A stretch of DNA of 36,072 nucleotides from DATGFK01 sp040007395 (lineage in GTDB: Bacteria > Chloroflexota > Anaerolineae > Aggregatilineales > UBA2796), in NCBI GenBank assembly GCA_040007395.1, contig JBDTVG010000233.1, positions 1-36,072 on the forward strand. Reading direction: 5' to 3'. Below are positions 23,925 to 32,636 of this stretch, piece by piece (positions within the stretch are counted from its first letter, which is position 1; each line of letters opens with the position of its first letter). The notes under the pieces are model-generated. The model saw nothing but the letters and a program-made list of their open reading frames with translations, was not told the origin of the DNA and did not search any database. The translations under genes and the position numbers were made by a program.

Positions 23925-25169
23925 TTAAGGGGTTTGCAGTGCAGCGCTCATCGCCAACAAATCCGCTTGACACGCCGCCGGAATACTTCCCACTGGCAAT
24001 GCTTTGATCTGACTATCGAAGGCAGTGAGTGTGCTTTGCGTGACCGCTTTGGACAGTAGGGCTTGTACGGCGGGGTTCGAGCCATCGCCATGTTTGACAC
24101 AGATTGCTGCCCACGTATTTAGGCGACCCAGCGTAGGGTTAGGGACGATGATCTGAAACCCTTTGTCGGCGCTGACTTTTTGCGAAGGCGTGCCGTCCAA
24201 TGCAGGCAGGAAACTCGCATCCAGCACCGCCAACCGTCCCCCAAACGGACTCCATGACGCGGTGGCGAGTGGGGAGAGTTTCATCTGCTGGACGACTGCG
24301 CCCGTTTTGACATCCCATTCCTTGAGCGTGCCGTCGCCCGCAATAGCGCTTACCGTTGTGCCGTCATCGTTGAAGCGAACATCCCGCACCCAAGCGAGGG
24401 CCGCGTCAACTTTCAGGGCATCGTGACTGGCATATTCATTAATCATGAACTGAGTCTTCACTGTTGCATCAGCAGTATTCCACACAGTGACTAACCCGTT
24501 ACCACTGCCTGTTACTATGAGGGTTCCGTCAGGACTCCATTGCATCGACCACATAGCATTTGAGCAGCACATGGCTTCGCGATAGCCTGCAATGCGATCA
24601 AAATTCTCACTATTGTAAATCACAAGGTTACCACCGATGACAAATGCAAACTTGTGACCATCTGGACTAAAAGCTCCATCTCTTACCGTACCAATAGAGT
24701 ATCGCGCCATTGTCTCACCGGTTTGAATATCCCAGATAAACAAATTAGGACTTGATTCAATTGCTGCACTTACTGGATATTTACCATCGGGTGTCCACCC
24801 TACAAATGACACATCGTCATTGTGTCCAGTTAAGGTTCGCAACAACCTTCCGTCCGTAGCGTTCCATAACTTTACGGTTTGGTCCAAGCTAGCGGTAGCA
24901 ATCGTCGCATCATTAGGACTCCATGAGACACTAGTGACATCAGCCATGTGGCCTTTGAGTGCGTATAGTAACTGCCTATTTTGAGTTGAATGTATCTCTA
25001 CGGACCTGCTAAGAGTGACGGCAATTGAATTGCTATTGTTACTCCATCTTAATGGGGTGATGATTACGTTTCGTGTTTTGGACTGACTTGTAATTACCAC
25101 TTGAGGTAATGTGACAATAATAACTAGAAAAATAAGCGTTTTGACGTAGCTAGGGAAACTGAAATACAT
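23925..25169 (-). CDS. Secreted WD40 repeat protein, paralogue of the 15611 gene
   Basis: About 414 residues. A hydrophobic N-terminus (YFSFPSYVKTLIFLVIIVTLP) acts as signal peptide or anchor. WD40 blades follow, with ends VKLWN, LFIWD, VTVWN and LKEWD and turns such as SWSPNDATIATASLDQ, forming a beta-propeller. The final about 75 residues are non-WD40 and resemble the end of the 405-aa WD40 protein: Cys in AAICVKHGDG and again in SIPAACQADLLAMSAALQ. Start: the ATG at 25169 has AAGGAG at 25175-25180 with 5-base spacing; the GTG at 25175 lies inside that Shine-Dalgarno. The Shine-Dalgarno overlaps the stop codon of the metalloprotease gene, so the two are tightly coupled. A terminator follows. 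Role probably extracellular protein binding. Confidence 0.85.
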   Translation of the reverse strand: MYFSFPSYVKTLIFLVIIVTLPQVVITSQSKTRNVIITPLRWSNNSNSIAVTLSRSVEIHSTQNRQLLYALKGHMADVTSVSWSPNDATIATASLDQTVKLWNATDGRLLRTLTGHNDDVSFVGWTPDGKYPVSAAIESSPNLFIWDIQTGETMARYSIGTVRDGAFSPDGHKFAFVIGGNLVIYNSENFDRIAGYREAMCCSNAMWSMQWSPDGTLIVTGSGNGLVTVWNTADATVKTQFMINEYASHDALKVDAALAWVRDVRFNDDGTTVSAIAGDGTLKEWDVKTGAVVQQMKLSPLATASWSPFGGRLAVLDASFLPALDGTPSQKVSADKGFQIIVPNPTLGRLNTWAAICVKHGDGSNPAVQALLSKAVTQSTLTAFDSQIKALPVGSIPAACQADLLAMSAALQTP

Positions 25170-25178
25170 GATCACTCC

Positions 25179-27700
25179 TTACCAACCATTAGTCGTAAAT
25201 AGCTGCCGAATACGACCATCAACATCAAGATAGCGATTGTCTCCTGGTAAACGGGCATCTGGCGTTCCCACTGCACCAGCGCTGTTTGCAGGAAAAGCAC
25301 CGGGTGTCGCAGACCACTGTAAATTCCGGAAACCGGGTCCTGTCCACTGGTTATAAGCTGGAGTGGGGTTTAGGGCGCAGGAATTAACTGCCCCGGTTGT
25401 GCTCGTCGTTAATCGATACACCCAATTCAGAAATGAATCGGCTGCGGATTCAATTGCTGAATTGTCTGGATTTTGCTGAAGATCAGTGATCAATGGGGCG
25501 GGGGCACCACTTCCATTTAAGTAATGAGAAGGTCCAGTTCCCCAACCACGCTCTCCTCGTCGCGTTTTATCCATAACAAGTACATTATTACAATCTACTA
25601 TACTAAAAGTAGACGCTCCAATTGGCCCAGAAAGACCATTGTTTGTGCGATAGTCGAAGATGTGACCGAGTTCATGAATAATCGTATGGGTATCGGCTAG
25701 CCCCGTGAAGGTGGTACCTGAGTAGTGATCCGTCAAAAGGTCACTGCAAATCACCGCATCAGGCAAGAGAACATTGTTTACGAGACCCCCCTGCATGGCA
25801 ATGCACCGATTCCTTATATCGCCAGTGTTATATGTCAAGGTCGGTGCTATTTGACCCTTATGCGTTCCATACTGATAGGTATAGTTGTTAATCGTTACGG
25901 TGGTTGGAAATGTATTAGGGGGAGTCAGGGTACGGATAAACAATATCTCGGTACCGCTATTTTCGATCATGACCTGATTGAAAGCGGCTTCAGGGGCTTT
26001 CAACTTAAGCGATACCAAGTCGAAAGCGTGTCCAATCTGTGCAACACCACTATTAATCGCTGTCATTTCAGTGGCATCCCATGCACGACCCCCATTGACG
26101 ATGCTGATTTTGTACGTAGGATAGGTAATAAAGCTATCCCACTTCCCGGCTAAAGGGGTAAAGCCCGCACCGCCATAAGTGAACGTCAGATTGGGAACAC
26201 CCGATGTCAGGTTGTAGTTGAGATTGACCGTACTTGGTGTTGCATACATGCCCACACCTGAACTACCATGACCTACCCAATCACCAGTAAAGGGAATATC
26301 GGTGCTAGCGCCGAAGGCGAAGCTTAAATCTTGCGTGATCGTACTATTTGCTACCTCGCGGGCATTACTCAGATAAAACATGCCGTTGGATGGACGAAAT
26401 AAACCTGGGCTGTCCACGCCATCGCCGTTCCAGTCACCAACGATCCCTTTATCAGTATTGGAATAACCCAATGTCATCTGGTAATCGACAAGGCCAGTGG
26501 AGAGATCGTTCCTGAGGAGAAATTGGGCCGTACTGGAGCGATAGACACCTATTCCATCATGGTAGGCCCCTGCACTGTCTGGTCCGAACTTCCAGTGACC
26601 GGCTAAAGGAAGGTCACCGGGACCACCGAATGTAAATGCCATGTCGTAGGCCGTGATTGGCAGATAGTGTGTGTTATTAACCAGTAACCATAGCCCAGTA
26701 CTCGGACGGAATAGGCCGATACCATCTATACCGTCACCATCCCAATCGCCGGTGATGGGGATATCGCCCGCTAGGGAATACGGCAATGTTACGTATCTCT
26801 CAGCACTTCCTGATGTGTTGGAGTAACGCAGAAAAAAATTATAGGGTACCTGAGTGCTAGATGCCTTAAACGTACCGATGGTATCGATCTGTGCTTCAGG
26901 ATAGAGTTGGCTTTGGGGAATAACTTGAGATGCTTGCGAAACACTGGCCCAAGACATAGAGATTTGGGTGTTGCAACAGCCATCATCCCAGTATTCAAGA
27001 CGAATATCGTACTTTTGTCCAGCCTCCAATGCAATGGGTGTAGAAGTCCAATTACCCCAAGTATTCCACCTATCTGCTCCCGCTACCACATAATTGCCAT
27101 CGATCCATAACCGCATACCTTGATCAGAGTAGCCCGAAAATGTATATGTTTCGCTATACAGTGGTACGACTTGTCCTGTCCATCTGACCGAGAAGATTGA
27201 TGGAACTATCCCGGTTGATGGATTTATAGGCGGAGGAATATTTCCCCAATTAGCAGAAAAGTTTATTGTTGCATCTACCCTCGTAGCATAGAGAGTGGTA
27301 AGCGCGGGATCGCTAAAATAGCGACCATATAAGCCAGTCCCCGGTGAGACGACTAAGGGAGAATTGCCGGGTGGCTCATTTGCTTTGGTAGGTCTTGGCG
27401 TTAGGGTCAGCGGTTGTGCGAGTGGAATGCGTGTACCCGGACTGGCAATAGCTGTTCGGGTCGGGGTGGGACACGGCACGCTTACAACGGATGTTGATAG
27501 CGTTGACGAAGGTAGAGACCCCCCATCAGGAACAAAGGTTGGTGCGAGTTTACCGCCGGGGGCAAAACACGGAGTTGAAGTTGGCTGGTCAGAGCCAATT
27601 GCTGTTGTGGGCGAAAGGGAGAGAATTACCCCCCCATTACAAACGATACAAGCAACAGCATTACAGTAGCTGTTCGACGGGAAACGGTTATGAATGGCAT
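25179..27700 (-). CDS. Secreted PA14 / VCBS-repeat zinc metalloprotease; start region frameshifted at a 7-G tract
   Basis: Multidomain exported protein. Order in the open frame (858-residue numbering): Thr/Pro linker (55-130), PA14 carbohydrate-binding-like domain (about 140-285), four or so FG-GAP/VCBS-like repeats with Ca-binding DWDGDG or DWNGDG and GLFRPS ends (about 315-545), then a zinc protease domain with HELGH (694-698) and a candidate third ligand Glu769 in ESAADSF (gluzincin-like). The open frame reaches back to 27755 but starts with a non-signal-like, Shine-Dalgarno-less N-terminus. A different frame from ATG 27700, with AAAGGGA 5 bases upstream, encodes MPFITVSRRTATVMLLLV and more, an ideal signal peptide, and would join this frame exactly if the G7 tract (27629-27635) had eight G. 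Listed from that ATG. First gene of an operon with the WD40 protein. Confidence 0.8.
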
Positions 27701-27991
27701 GGCGATCCCTTTGATGTAGCGGCGATGTTTTGCGTACTATAACAGATATTTTCATTCTATTGCAGATCGTAGGGAAATCGTCATGTTAGAATATATTAAC
27801 AATATGAATTTTCACGGGGGGCAGGGTGAGGCTAAATTTTCCAAATCCCGCCACTACGCAAATTGTCCGTTTCAGGCTACAATGTCGCCGCTTGCTCAGA
27901 ATCGAAGCATTGTTGAAAGGAGAGTAGACGCAGCCAGCATGATCAGCTAGAGCACAGCGCATTAGTTCGATAAGGCTTGCGTCAATAATTT

Positions 27992-28234
27992 ATGGATACA
28001 CGCGATACTATTCGTAATTACATCATCAACACCCTGATCCGCAACCCGAAGTACAAATTGGGTGACAACGATAAGCTGATCTCTGGCGGCGTGATCGACT
28101 CGTTTTCGCTAGTTGAGTTATCGTTGTTTCTTGAGGAAACGTTTGGGGTACGGCCTGACGATACAGAATTGAACGCGGACACGATGGATAGCGTCCAGAT
28201 GATTGCAGATTATGTCGAGTCGCACAAGAAATAA
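27992..28234 (+). CDS. Acyl carrier protein
   Basis: An 80-residue acidic carrier protein. The phosphopantetheine site is Ser37 in the GVIDSFSLVEL motif (33-43; DS rather than the DSL of housekeeping AcpP), followed by the helix ELSLFLEETFGV (42-53). N-terminal and third helices are recognisable. It is followed by, and overlaps, a fatty-acyl-AMP ligase gene, so it probably receives an acyl group from that enzyme rather than serving general fatty-acid synthesis. Two stop-free options upstream do not exist (a TAA at 27986), so ATG 27992 is the start. No clear promoter could be fixed in the 236-bp upstream region. Confidence 0.92.
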   Translation: MDTRDTIRNYIINTLIRNPKYKLGDNDKLISGGVIDSFSLVELSLFLEETFGVRPDDTELNADTMDSVQMIADYVESHKK

Positions 28235-29933
28235 CCTACTGCTGACGCTGGACAATCGGCATGAAGTGGCGACTCTGCTGGATCTTGCCCGCCGTCAGTA
28301 TGAGAATCGCCCGGATGCCACCGCCGTTACCTTGATAACCGCTGGCAGTGAAACACCGCGAGTCGTGACGATCCGCGAGTTCTTCGATAACGCGGGACAC
28401 TATGCCGAGGCGCTACGCGAGATCGGGGTTGCGCCGCAGGATCTCGTGATTCTCGTGATGGATCACGGTGAAGCGCTGTTGTATGCCTTCTGGGGCGCAA
28501 TGATGCTGGGCGCGATTCCCTCGATCTTCCCCTTCCTGACCGATAAGCTCGATCCAGCGATGTATTTTGACCGCGTAAAAACGCTGGTCACGCATTCTGG
28601 CGCAGTAGCGGTGATCGCTTCAGAAACGTTCGTTGACCCATTGGCGGATCTGCTGGCAGATGGTGGTGTGCGGGTCATCGGCGACTCGCAGCTTAAACCG
28701 GGCAATGCTGCGCCTAGTTTTTCCGCAAACATCAGCGGCGAGGACATCGCCTTTTTGCAACATTCATCGGGGACAACCGGCTTGCAAAAAGGGGTAGCCC
28801 TTTCACATAGGGCAGTTTTGAATCAGATCGCCAGTTATGGTCAGGCGATCCAGTTAACGCCTGATGATTGTATTGTGTCATGGTTGCCGCTGTATCATGA
28901 TATGGGCCTCATCGCAGGCTTTGTCTTGCCTACCGCGCAAGGTATTCCTTTAGTACTGATGTCGCCATTCCACTGGGTACGTGACCCCAAGATTCTCCTA
29001 TGGGCGATCCATCATCATGGCGGGACTCTGAGTTGGCTGCCAAACTTCGCTTATAACTTTATGGCAACCCGACTACGCGACAATCATATTGAAGGGCTAG
29101 ATTTATCGCGGTTGCGAGCTTTTGTAAATTGTTCCGAGCCGCTGCACGCCGAAAGTCACCGCCTGTTTGCCCAGCGATTCGCGCCCTATGGCTTGAAAGC
29201 CAACGCCCTGACCACTAGCTATGCGATGGCGGAAAATACCTTTGCAGTAACACAGGGCGGTATGAATAATCCTGTGAGCGTGGATGTGATTAGTCGGGCG
29301 AAGTTGTCGGAAAGCAATCGCGCCGAACCGGACTCGACGGGCGGATTGACGATAGAGATGTTGTCCTGTGGCAGCGCCATCCCCAACTGCGAGATTAGGA
29401 TTGTAGACGAACAGCGCAATTCTCTCGCGGAACGACAGGTTGGCGAAGTCGCGATACATAGCGATTCTATGTTAACTGGCTACTATAAACGCGACGATCT
29501 GACGGCTCAGACGATGTTCGATGGCTGGTACCTAACGGGCGATCTTGGCTATCTGGCTGATGGCGAATTGTATATTACAGGTCGCAAAAAAGACTTGATC
29601 ATCGTCGCTGGCAAGAATGTCTACCCACAGGATCTTGAAATGATTGCCAACGAAGTGCGGGGAATCCATCCGGGGCGCGTTGTGGTTTTTGGCGTACCCG
29701 ATGAACGGCTTGGCACGGAGGCCATTGTACTGGTTGCGGAAGTCGATACCGAGGACGACGACGCACGCACTGAGATTCAGCGCGAAGTACGGATGCGGAT
29801 TGCACAGCAAACCGAAACCGCTGTCAACAGTGTTATGCTCGTTGAGGCCCATTGGTTGCACAAAACCAGCAGCGGCAAGATCGCACGCGGCGCAAACCGG
29901 GACAAATATCTTGAGGAACTCAGTCAGCGCTAA
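28212..29933 (+). CDS. Fatty-acyl-AMP ligase (FAAL-like, AMP-binding enzyme)
   Basis: Adenylates a carboxylic acid (probably a fatty acid) and passes it to a carrier protein. About 573 residues from ATG 28212. Motifs in order: P-loop HSSGTTGLQKGV (184-195), SWLPLYHDMGLIAGF (223-237) as in FAAL/FadD, TSYAMAENTFA (335-345), WYLTGDLGYL (439-448), the hinge GRKKDLIIVAGKNVYPQDLE (457-476), and the C-terminal catalytic Lys556 in KTSSGKIARG. The overlap with the ACP gene (23 bp) and the FAAL-type HDMG segment favour acyl-ACP formation over acyl-CoA. No polyketide or peptide synthase follows, so the acyl-ACP must be used elsewhere. An upstream TTG at 28203 is an alternative start. Confidence 0.9.
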   Translation: MSSRTRNNLLLTLDNRHEVATLLDLARRQYENRPDATAVTLITAGSETPRVVTIREFFDNAGHYAEALREIGVAPQDLVILVMDHGEALLYAFWGAMMLGAIPSIFPFLTDKLDPAMYFDRVKTLVTHSGAVAVIASETFVDPLADLLADGGVRVIGDSQLKPGNAAPSFSANISGEDIAFLQHSSGTTGLQKGVALSHRAVLNQIASYGQAIQLTPDDCIVSWLPLYHDMGLIAGFVLPTAQGIPLVLMSPFHWVRDPKILLWAIHHHGGTLSWLPNFAYNFMATRLRDNHIEGLDLSRLRAFVNCSEPLHAESHRLFAQRFAPYGLKANALTTSYAMAENTFAVTQGGMNNPVSVDVISRAKLSESNRAEPDSTGGLTIEMLSCGSAIPNCEIRIVDEQRNSLAERQVGEVAIHSDSMLTGYYKRDDLTAQTMFDGWYLTGDLGYLADGELYITGRKKDLIIVAGKNVYPQDLEMIANEVRGIHPGRVVVFGVPDERLGTEAIVLVAEVDTEDDDARTEIQREVRMRIAQQTETAVNSVMLVEAHWLHKTSSGKIARGANRDKYLEELSQR

Positions 29934-29977
29934 TTCCCTGTATCGCTGCCAATTATCCCTCAAAAATAACATGGCCT

Positions 29978-30015
29978 ATAATCCTCAGATACCAAAAAAG
30001 GTGTCTGGGGATTAT
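29978..30015 (+). terminator. Strong hairpin downstream of the FAAL gene
   Basis: Sixteen-base-pair stem (29978-29993 / 30000-30015) with an A6 loop and two G-U pairs: ATAATCCTCAGATACC / GGTGTCTGGGGATTAT. It lies 45 bp after the FAAL stop. There is no T-run after it, so it could be a Rho-independent terminator of weak type, an mRNA 3'-end stabiliser or a processing site. Confidence 0.55.
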
Positions 30016-30091
30016 TCATGTAACACTCTCTCAATCCTACTCAAGCGAAGGTTTTATAAAATCGCGCACTTTAGGGCTGTATGATAGATTA

Positions 30092-30138
30092 TGGATCACC
30101 CCTTTTCTACGCAGCTATATTTAGCGAAGGGTGATCCA
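30092..30138 (+). promoter_or_regulatory. 5' leader hairpin upstream of the sensor kinase gene
   Basis: Inverted repeat TGGATCACCCCTT (30092-30104) / AAGGGTGATCCA (30127-30138), 12 pairs with one bulged C, loop of about 22 bases. It ends 20 bp before the start codon; the AGGAG Shine-Dalgarno follows it. Position suggests an operator or a translation-controlling leader structure. Confidence 0.4.
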
Positions 30139-30158
30139 AATCGGGCAGGAGAAGTATC

Positions 30159-31985
30159 ATGCCGTTACGAATAAAGCTCATTTTGTCATTAGTGTTAAGC
30201 GCCTTACTCCCCCTAATTTTATTCGGCTACACTGCTTTCGCAGCATCGACTAACAATCTGGTTGCTGTTGAACATGCCAACCTTGATGAAGCGTCAGATG
30301 GTGTTAATCGGGCAATTCTCTATATTCAGGGAAACTTGAACAGCACAGTCCGCGATGAGTCAAACTGGGATGACCTCCATGAGCAGGCCGCCAAAGATAC
30401 TCCCGACCCTGATTGGATAAAAGTCAATCTCGATCCGAGTACGCCTACCTCCATTGTGAGTACCTTTAACCTGAGTCTGGTCAGTATATGGAACAGCGCG
30501 AACAAGCAGTTGTACAGTCTTGGCCCGGTCAATGAGATCGCCAAAAATCTTGATGAAACGATCAAAAAAGCCCCCACTGCGGATGAGCCTCATACCGAAT
30601 TGATTGCGTACTTACAAGATGTCTATGTGGTGTCAGTCGCACCAATCCGCACCAGCGATGGGAAAGACCCCAATGGTGTGGTGTTGATGGGACGTAAACT
30701 TGGCTCTGAGGACGTGAGCCAGATCAAAGCCTTGACGGGTTATGACGTGGCACTTTACAAGGATCTTCTACCATTAGCGACCACTCAATCGGCAACCCTT
30801 TCACCTCAGCCTGCTGCGCTACAAATCGTAGCGCAGGGTCAAAAAGTCTTTAACCAGAGCGATCCCAACATTGCATTGGTGTACAGCCCTGTCCTTGACG
30901 AAGCAGGCAATACTGTCGTTACTGCCGTAATCTGGCGTTCGCGTCAGGCTGTGACGGCGGCACAGTCCAGCATTGCTAGTACATTGGTTTTGTGGTTTGC
31001 GCTTGGCACGCTGTTAGCAATCATTGTTGCCTTGATTTTGGGCCGTTCCATTGCAAATCCTCTGATAGCGATGGCGAATCGTGCCGATCAAATGGCGGCG
31101 GGTGATCTCTCCAAGAGAATGGCTGTTTCCTCAAATGCCAAAGATGAAGTGGGGCGATTGGCGAACGCTTTTAATGAGATGGTCGCAAAGGTCGGAGCGC
31201 GTGTTACGACCTCCGAGAGCGAGAATTTACGGTTACAGACCCTTGATGAATACCGACTGAATCTGCTAACAGCCGTTACACAGGCGCTGCACGATCCGCT
31301 GAATGACATAAAAAATTACAGTGCGGTGTTAGAGATGGGGCAGTATGGCACGCTGACTGAAGCACAACAGCGTTCGGTCAGTATTATTCGACATGCTTCC
31401 GCTAAAGAGGAGGTGCTGCTCTCTGACCTACTTGACTTTGCCCGTGCGCGACAAAAGCAGCTCCATATGGTTCGCACGCGTTTAGCGTTCGACAAGATTG
31501 CCCGCGAGGTATTGGACTCGATACGGGGTAGCTATGACGAGAAGCATGTGATGCTTGTGGACAGCATTCCCGACGATTTGCCCCCATTGTTTGCTGACCG
31601 CATCCGAGTAGAGCAAATTTTGAAAAATTTGCTCCAATGGACTCTGGACTCGACGGCACGTGGCGGAAAGGTGAACTTTACTGCAACAGTAAAAGCTGGC
31701 TATGTAAGTGTCGCTATCTCAGATACCAGCCAAGGGCTATCCCCTGAAGAAAAAGCGGCGCTCTTCGAGCTTTTCCACTCCCCCAAACAAAACGGGCAAA
31801 ACGGCAATCAGGCTATCGCCGGCAACGGGTTCGGGCTTGCATTGGTAAAAGCGTTGATTGAACAGCAGAGCGGTACGATAAGCATTGATGTGCAGCACGG
31901 CATTGGCAACACGTTTCTATTTACCTTGCCAATTGCCGATACCCTGACAGGCATCAACAGCGCTAGCGTAAAAGCCTTACCCTGA
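30159..31985 (+). CDS. Sensor histidine kinase-like protein (CHASE4-HAMP-HATPase) with degenerate catalytic residues
   Basis: A 608-residue membrane sensor. Transmembrane 1 at about 7-29; an extracytoplasmic domain at about 34-265 resembling CHASE4 (it contains RDESNWDDLHE near 65-75); transmembrane 2 at about 273-295; HAMP at 296-348; a HisKA-like two-helix region at about 362-432; an HATPase-like domain to about 592. The H-box aligns as AVTQALHDPLNDI, so the canonical phosphoacceptor His is Gln375; a His stands three residues later (378). The N-box aligns as NLLQWTLDST, so the conserved Asn is Trp494. The G1 box DTSQG lacks its first Gly. The G2 box GNGFGLAL is intact. It is therefore probably a pseudokinase or a signalling receptor with altered chemistry. 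No response regulator gene is adjacent. Confidence 0.85.
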   Translation: MPLRIKLILSLVLSALLPLILFGYTAFAASTNNLVAVEHANLDEASDGVNRAILYIQGNLNSTVRDESNWDDLHEQAAKDTPDPDWIKVNLDPSTPTSIVSTFNLSLVSIWNSANKQLYSLGPVNEIAKNLDETIKKAPTADEPHTELIAYLQDVYVVSVAPIRTSDGKDPNGVVLMGRKLGSEDVSQIKALTGYDVALYKDLLPLATTQSATLSPQPAALQIVAQGQKVFNQSDPNIALVYSPVLDEAGNTVVTAVIWRSRQAVTAAQSSIASTLVLWFALGTLLAIIVALILGRSIANPLIAMANRADQMAAGDLSKRMAVSSNAKDEVGRLANAFNEMVAKVGARVTTSESENLRLQTLDEYRLNLLTAVTQALHDPLNDIKNYSAVLEMGQYGTLTEAQQRSVSIIRHASAKEEVLLSDLLDFARARQKQLHMVRTRLAFDKIAREVLDSIRGSYDEKHVMLVDSIPDDLPPLFADRIRVEQILKNLLQWTLDSTARGGKVNFTATVKAGYVSVAISDTSQGLSPEEKAALFELFHSPKQNGQNGNQAIAGNGFGLALVKALIEQQSGTISIDVQHGIGNTFLFTLPIADTLTGINSASVKALP

Positions 31986-32025
31986 CTTGGGCTAGAAGCT
32001 TTCGCGATCCAAGTTGAAGGCGATG

Positions 32026-32059
32026 ACAGGCGCTTTTGAGATCAGGAGCGCCTGTTTAT
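32026..32059 (+). terminator. Intrinsic terminator of the sensor kinase gene
   Basis: Nine-bp stem ACAGGCGCT (32026-32034) / AGCGCCTGT (32047-32055), 12-base loop, then TTATC. It sits 40 bp after the kinase stop and before the convergent ABM gene, so it may act on both transcripts. Confidence 0.6.
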
Positions 32060-32087
32060 CAACGAATGTCGGCTTGCTTCAGCCAAC

Positions 32088-32372
32088 TTAGTGAGCTAGC
32101 ACAGGGAAATTACGAATGTCGGTGGGTCCGGCGACGTAACCAGCGAGGGAAGCCTGAAACTTGGGATTGATGGTCGCATAGGCCGCATCGGCGTGCGCCT
32201 GACTATCCCACAAGACGGACATTCCACAGTCGCCGTCAGGGCCACCACCAAAGAATACAGCGCTCAGACAACCCGGCTGCTGCTTGATGGCAGGAATAAG
32301 TTCATCGGCAAGAATTTGCGCCTGCGCTTGATTTCCGTCTGATAACTTAAAACGCACTAAACGTAATAACAT
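32088..32372 (-). CDS. Small ABM-type (dimeric alpha-beta barrel) protein
   Basis: About 94 residues. The pattern MLLRLVRFKLSDGNQAQAQ, then a helix, then QPGCLSAVFFGGGPDGDCGMSVLWDSQAHADAAY is that of antibiotic-biosynthesis-monooxygenase (ABM) or stress-responsive dimeric alpha-beta barrel proteins, which include cofactor-less oxygenases and heme-degrading enzymes. The active-site residues that would tell these apart are not evident, so function is open. The ATG at 32372 gives the family-like N-terminus and has AGGAA 11 bases upstream; the GTG at 32393 is less likely. Single gene, convergent with the kinase and divergent from the zinc-ribbon gene. Confidence 0.75.
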   Translation of the reverse strand: MLLRLVRFKLSDGNQAQAQILADELIPAIKQQPGCLSAVFFGGGPDGDCGMSVLWDSQAHADAAYATINPKFQASLAGYVAGPTDIRNFPVLAH

Positions 32373-32406
32373 GGTATGGGACTTCCTATACACATTTTGA
32401 TAATCC

Positions 32407-32435
32407 GAGGCAGGGCTGAATATCAGCCCTGCCTC
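32407..32435. terminator. Perfect 13-bp hairpin between divergent genes
   Basis: GAGGCAGGGCTGA (32407-32419), loop ATA, TCAGCCCTGCCTC (32423-32435). It lies upstream of the ABM gene (minus) and of the zinc-ribbon gene (plus). No T-run on either strand. It could be a terminator blocking transcription from either side, a leader structure or a binding site. Confidence 0.45.
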
Positions 32436-32556
32436 AATAAACCGCGTAATGTTACTACGAACCTTCGGTTACTTCGAGGATTTCGTCGGCAACCGGATCA
32501 TGTGCGTCACGGTGTGCGGCTCACGCCTTCGGTCATCTCGCTTTGAAGTGACTTTT

Positions 32557-32605
32557 GGCATCACAGGTGACAGGTGATGCCTCAAGCTATCAGTCATAGT
32601 ATAAT
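32557..32605 (+). promoter_or_regulatory. Putative operator and -10 for the zinc-ribbon/SGNH operon
   Basis: An inverted repeat GGCATCAC (32557-32564) / GTGATGCC (32574-32581), containing two tandem CAGGTGA units, lies just upstream of a perfect TATAAT (32600-32605), which is 31 bp before the zinc-ribbon ATG. The right half of the repeat covers the expected -35 position and no consensus -35 is present there, so an activator or repressor site is plausible. Confidence 0.45.
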
Positions 32606-32636
32606 GGAACGCGCTCATAAGATAATAAGGTTGCTC

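Noticed and set aside
27364..27742. Overlapping plus-strand ORFs opposite the metalloprotease N-terminus
   Set aside because: They mirror the Thr/Pro-rich linker on the other strand and have repetitive, non-protein-like translations.
27916..27950. Ribosome-binding-like AAAGGAGAG followed by ATG ATC AGC TAG, a possible leader peptide before the ACP gene
   Set aside because: Spacing from the purine run to the ATG is about 15 bases and the ORF has three codons; no attenuator structure follows.
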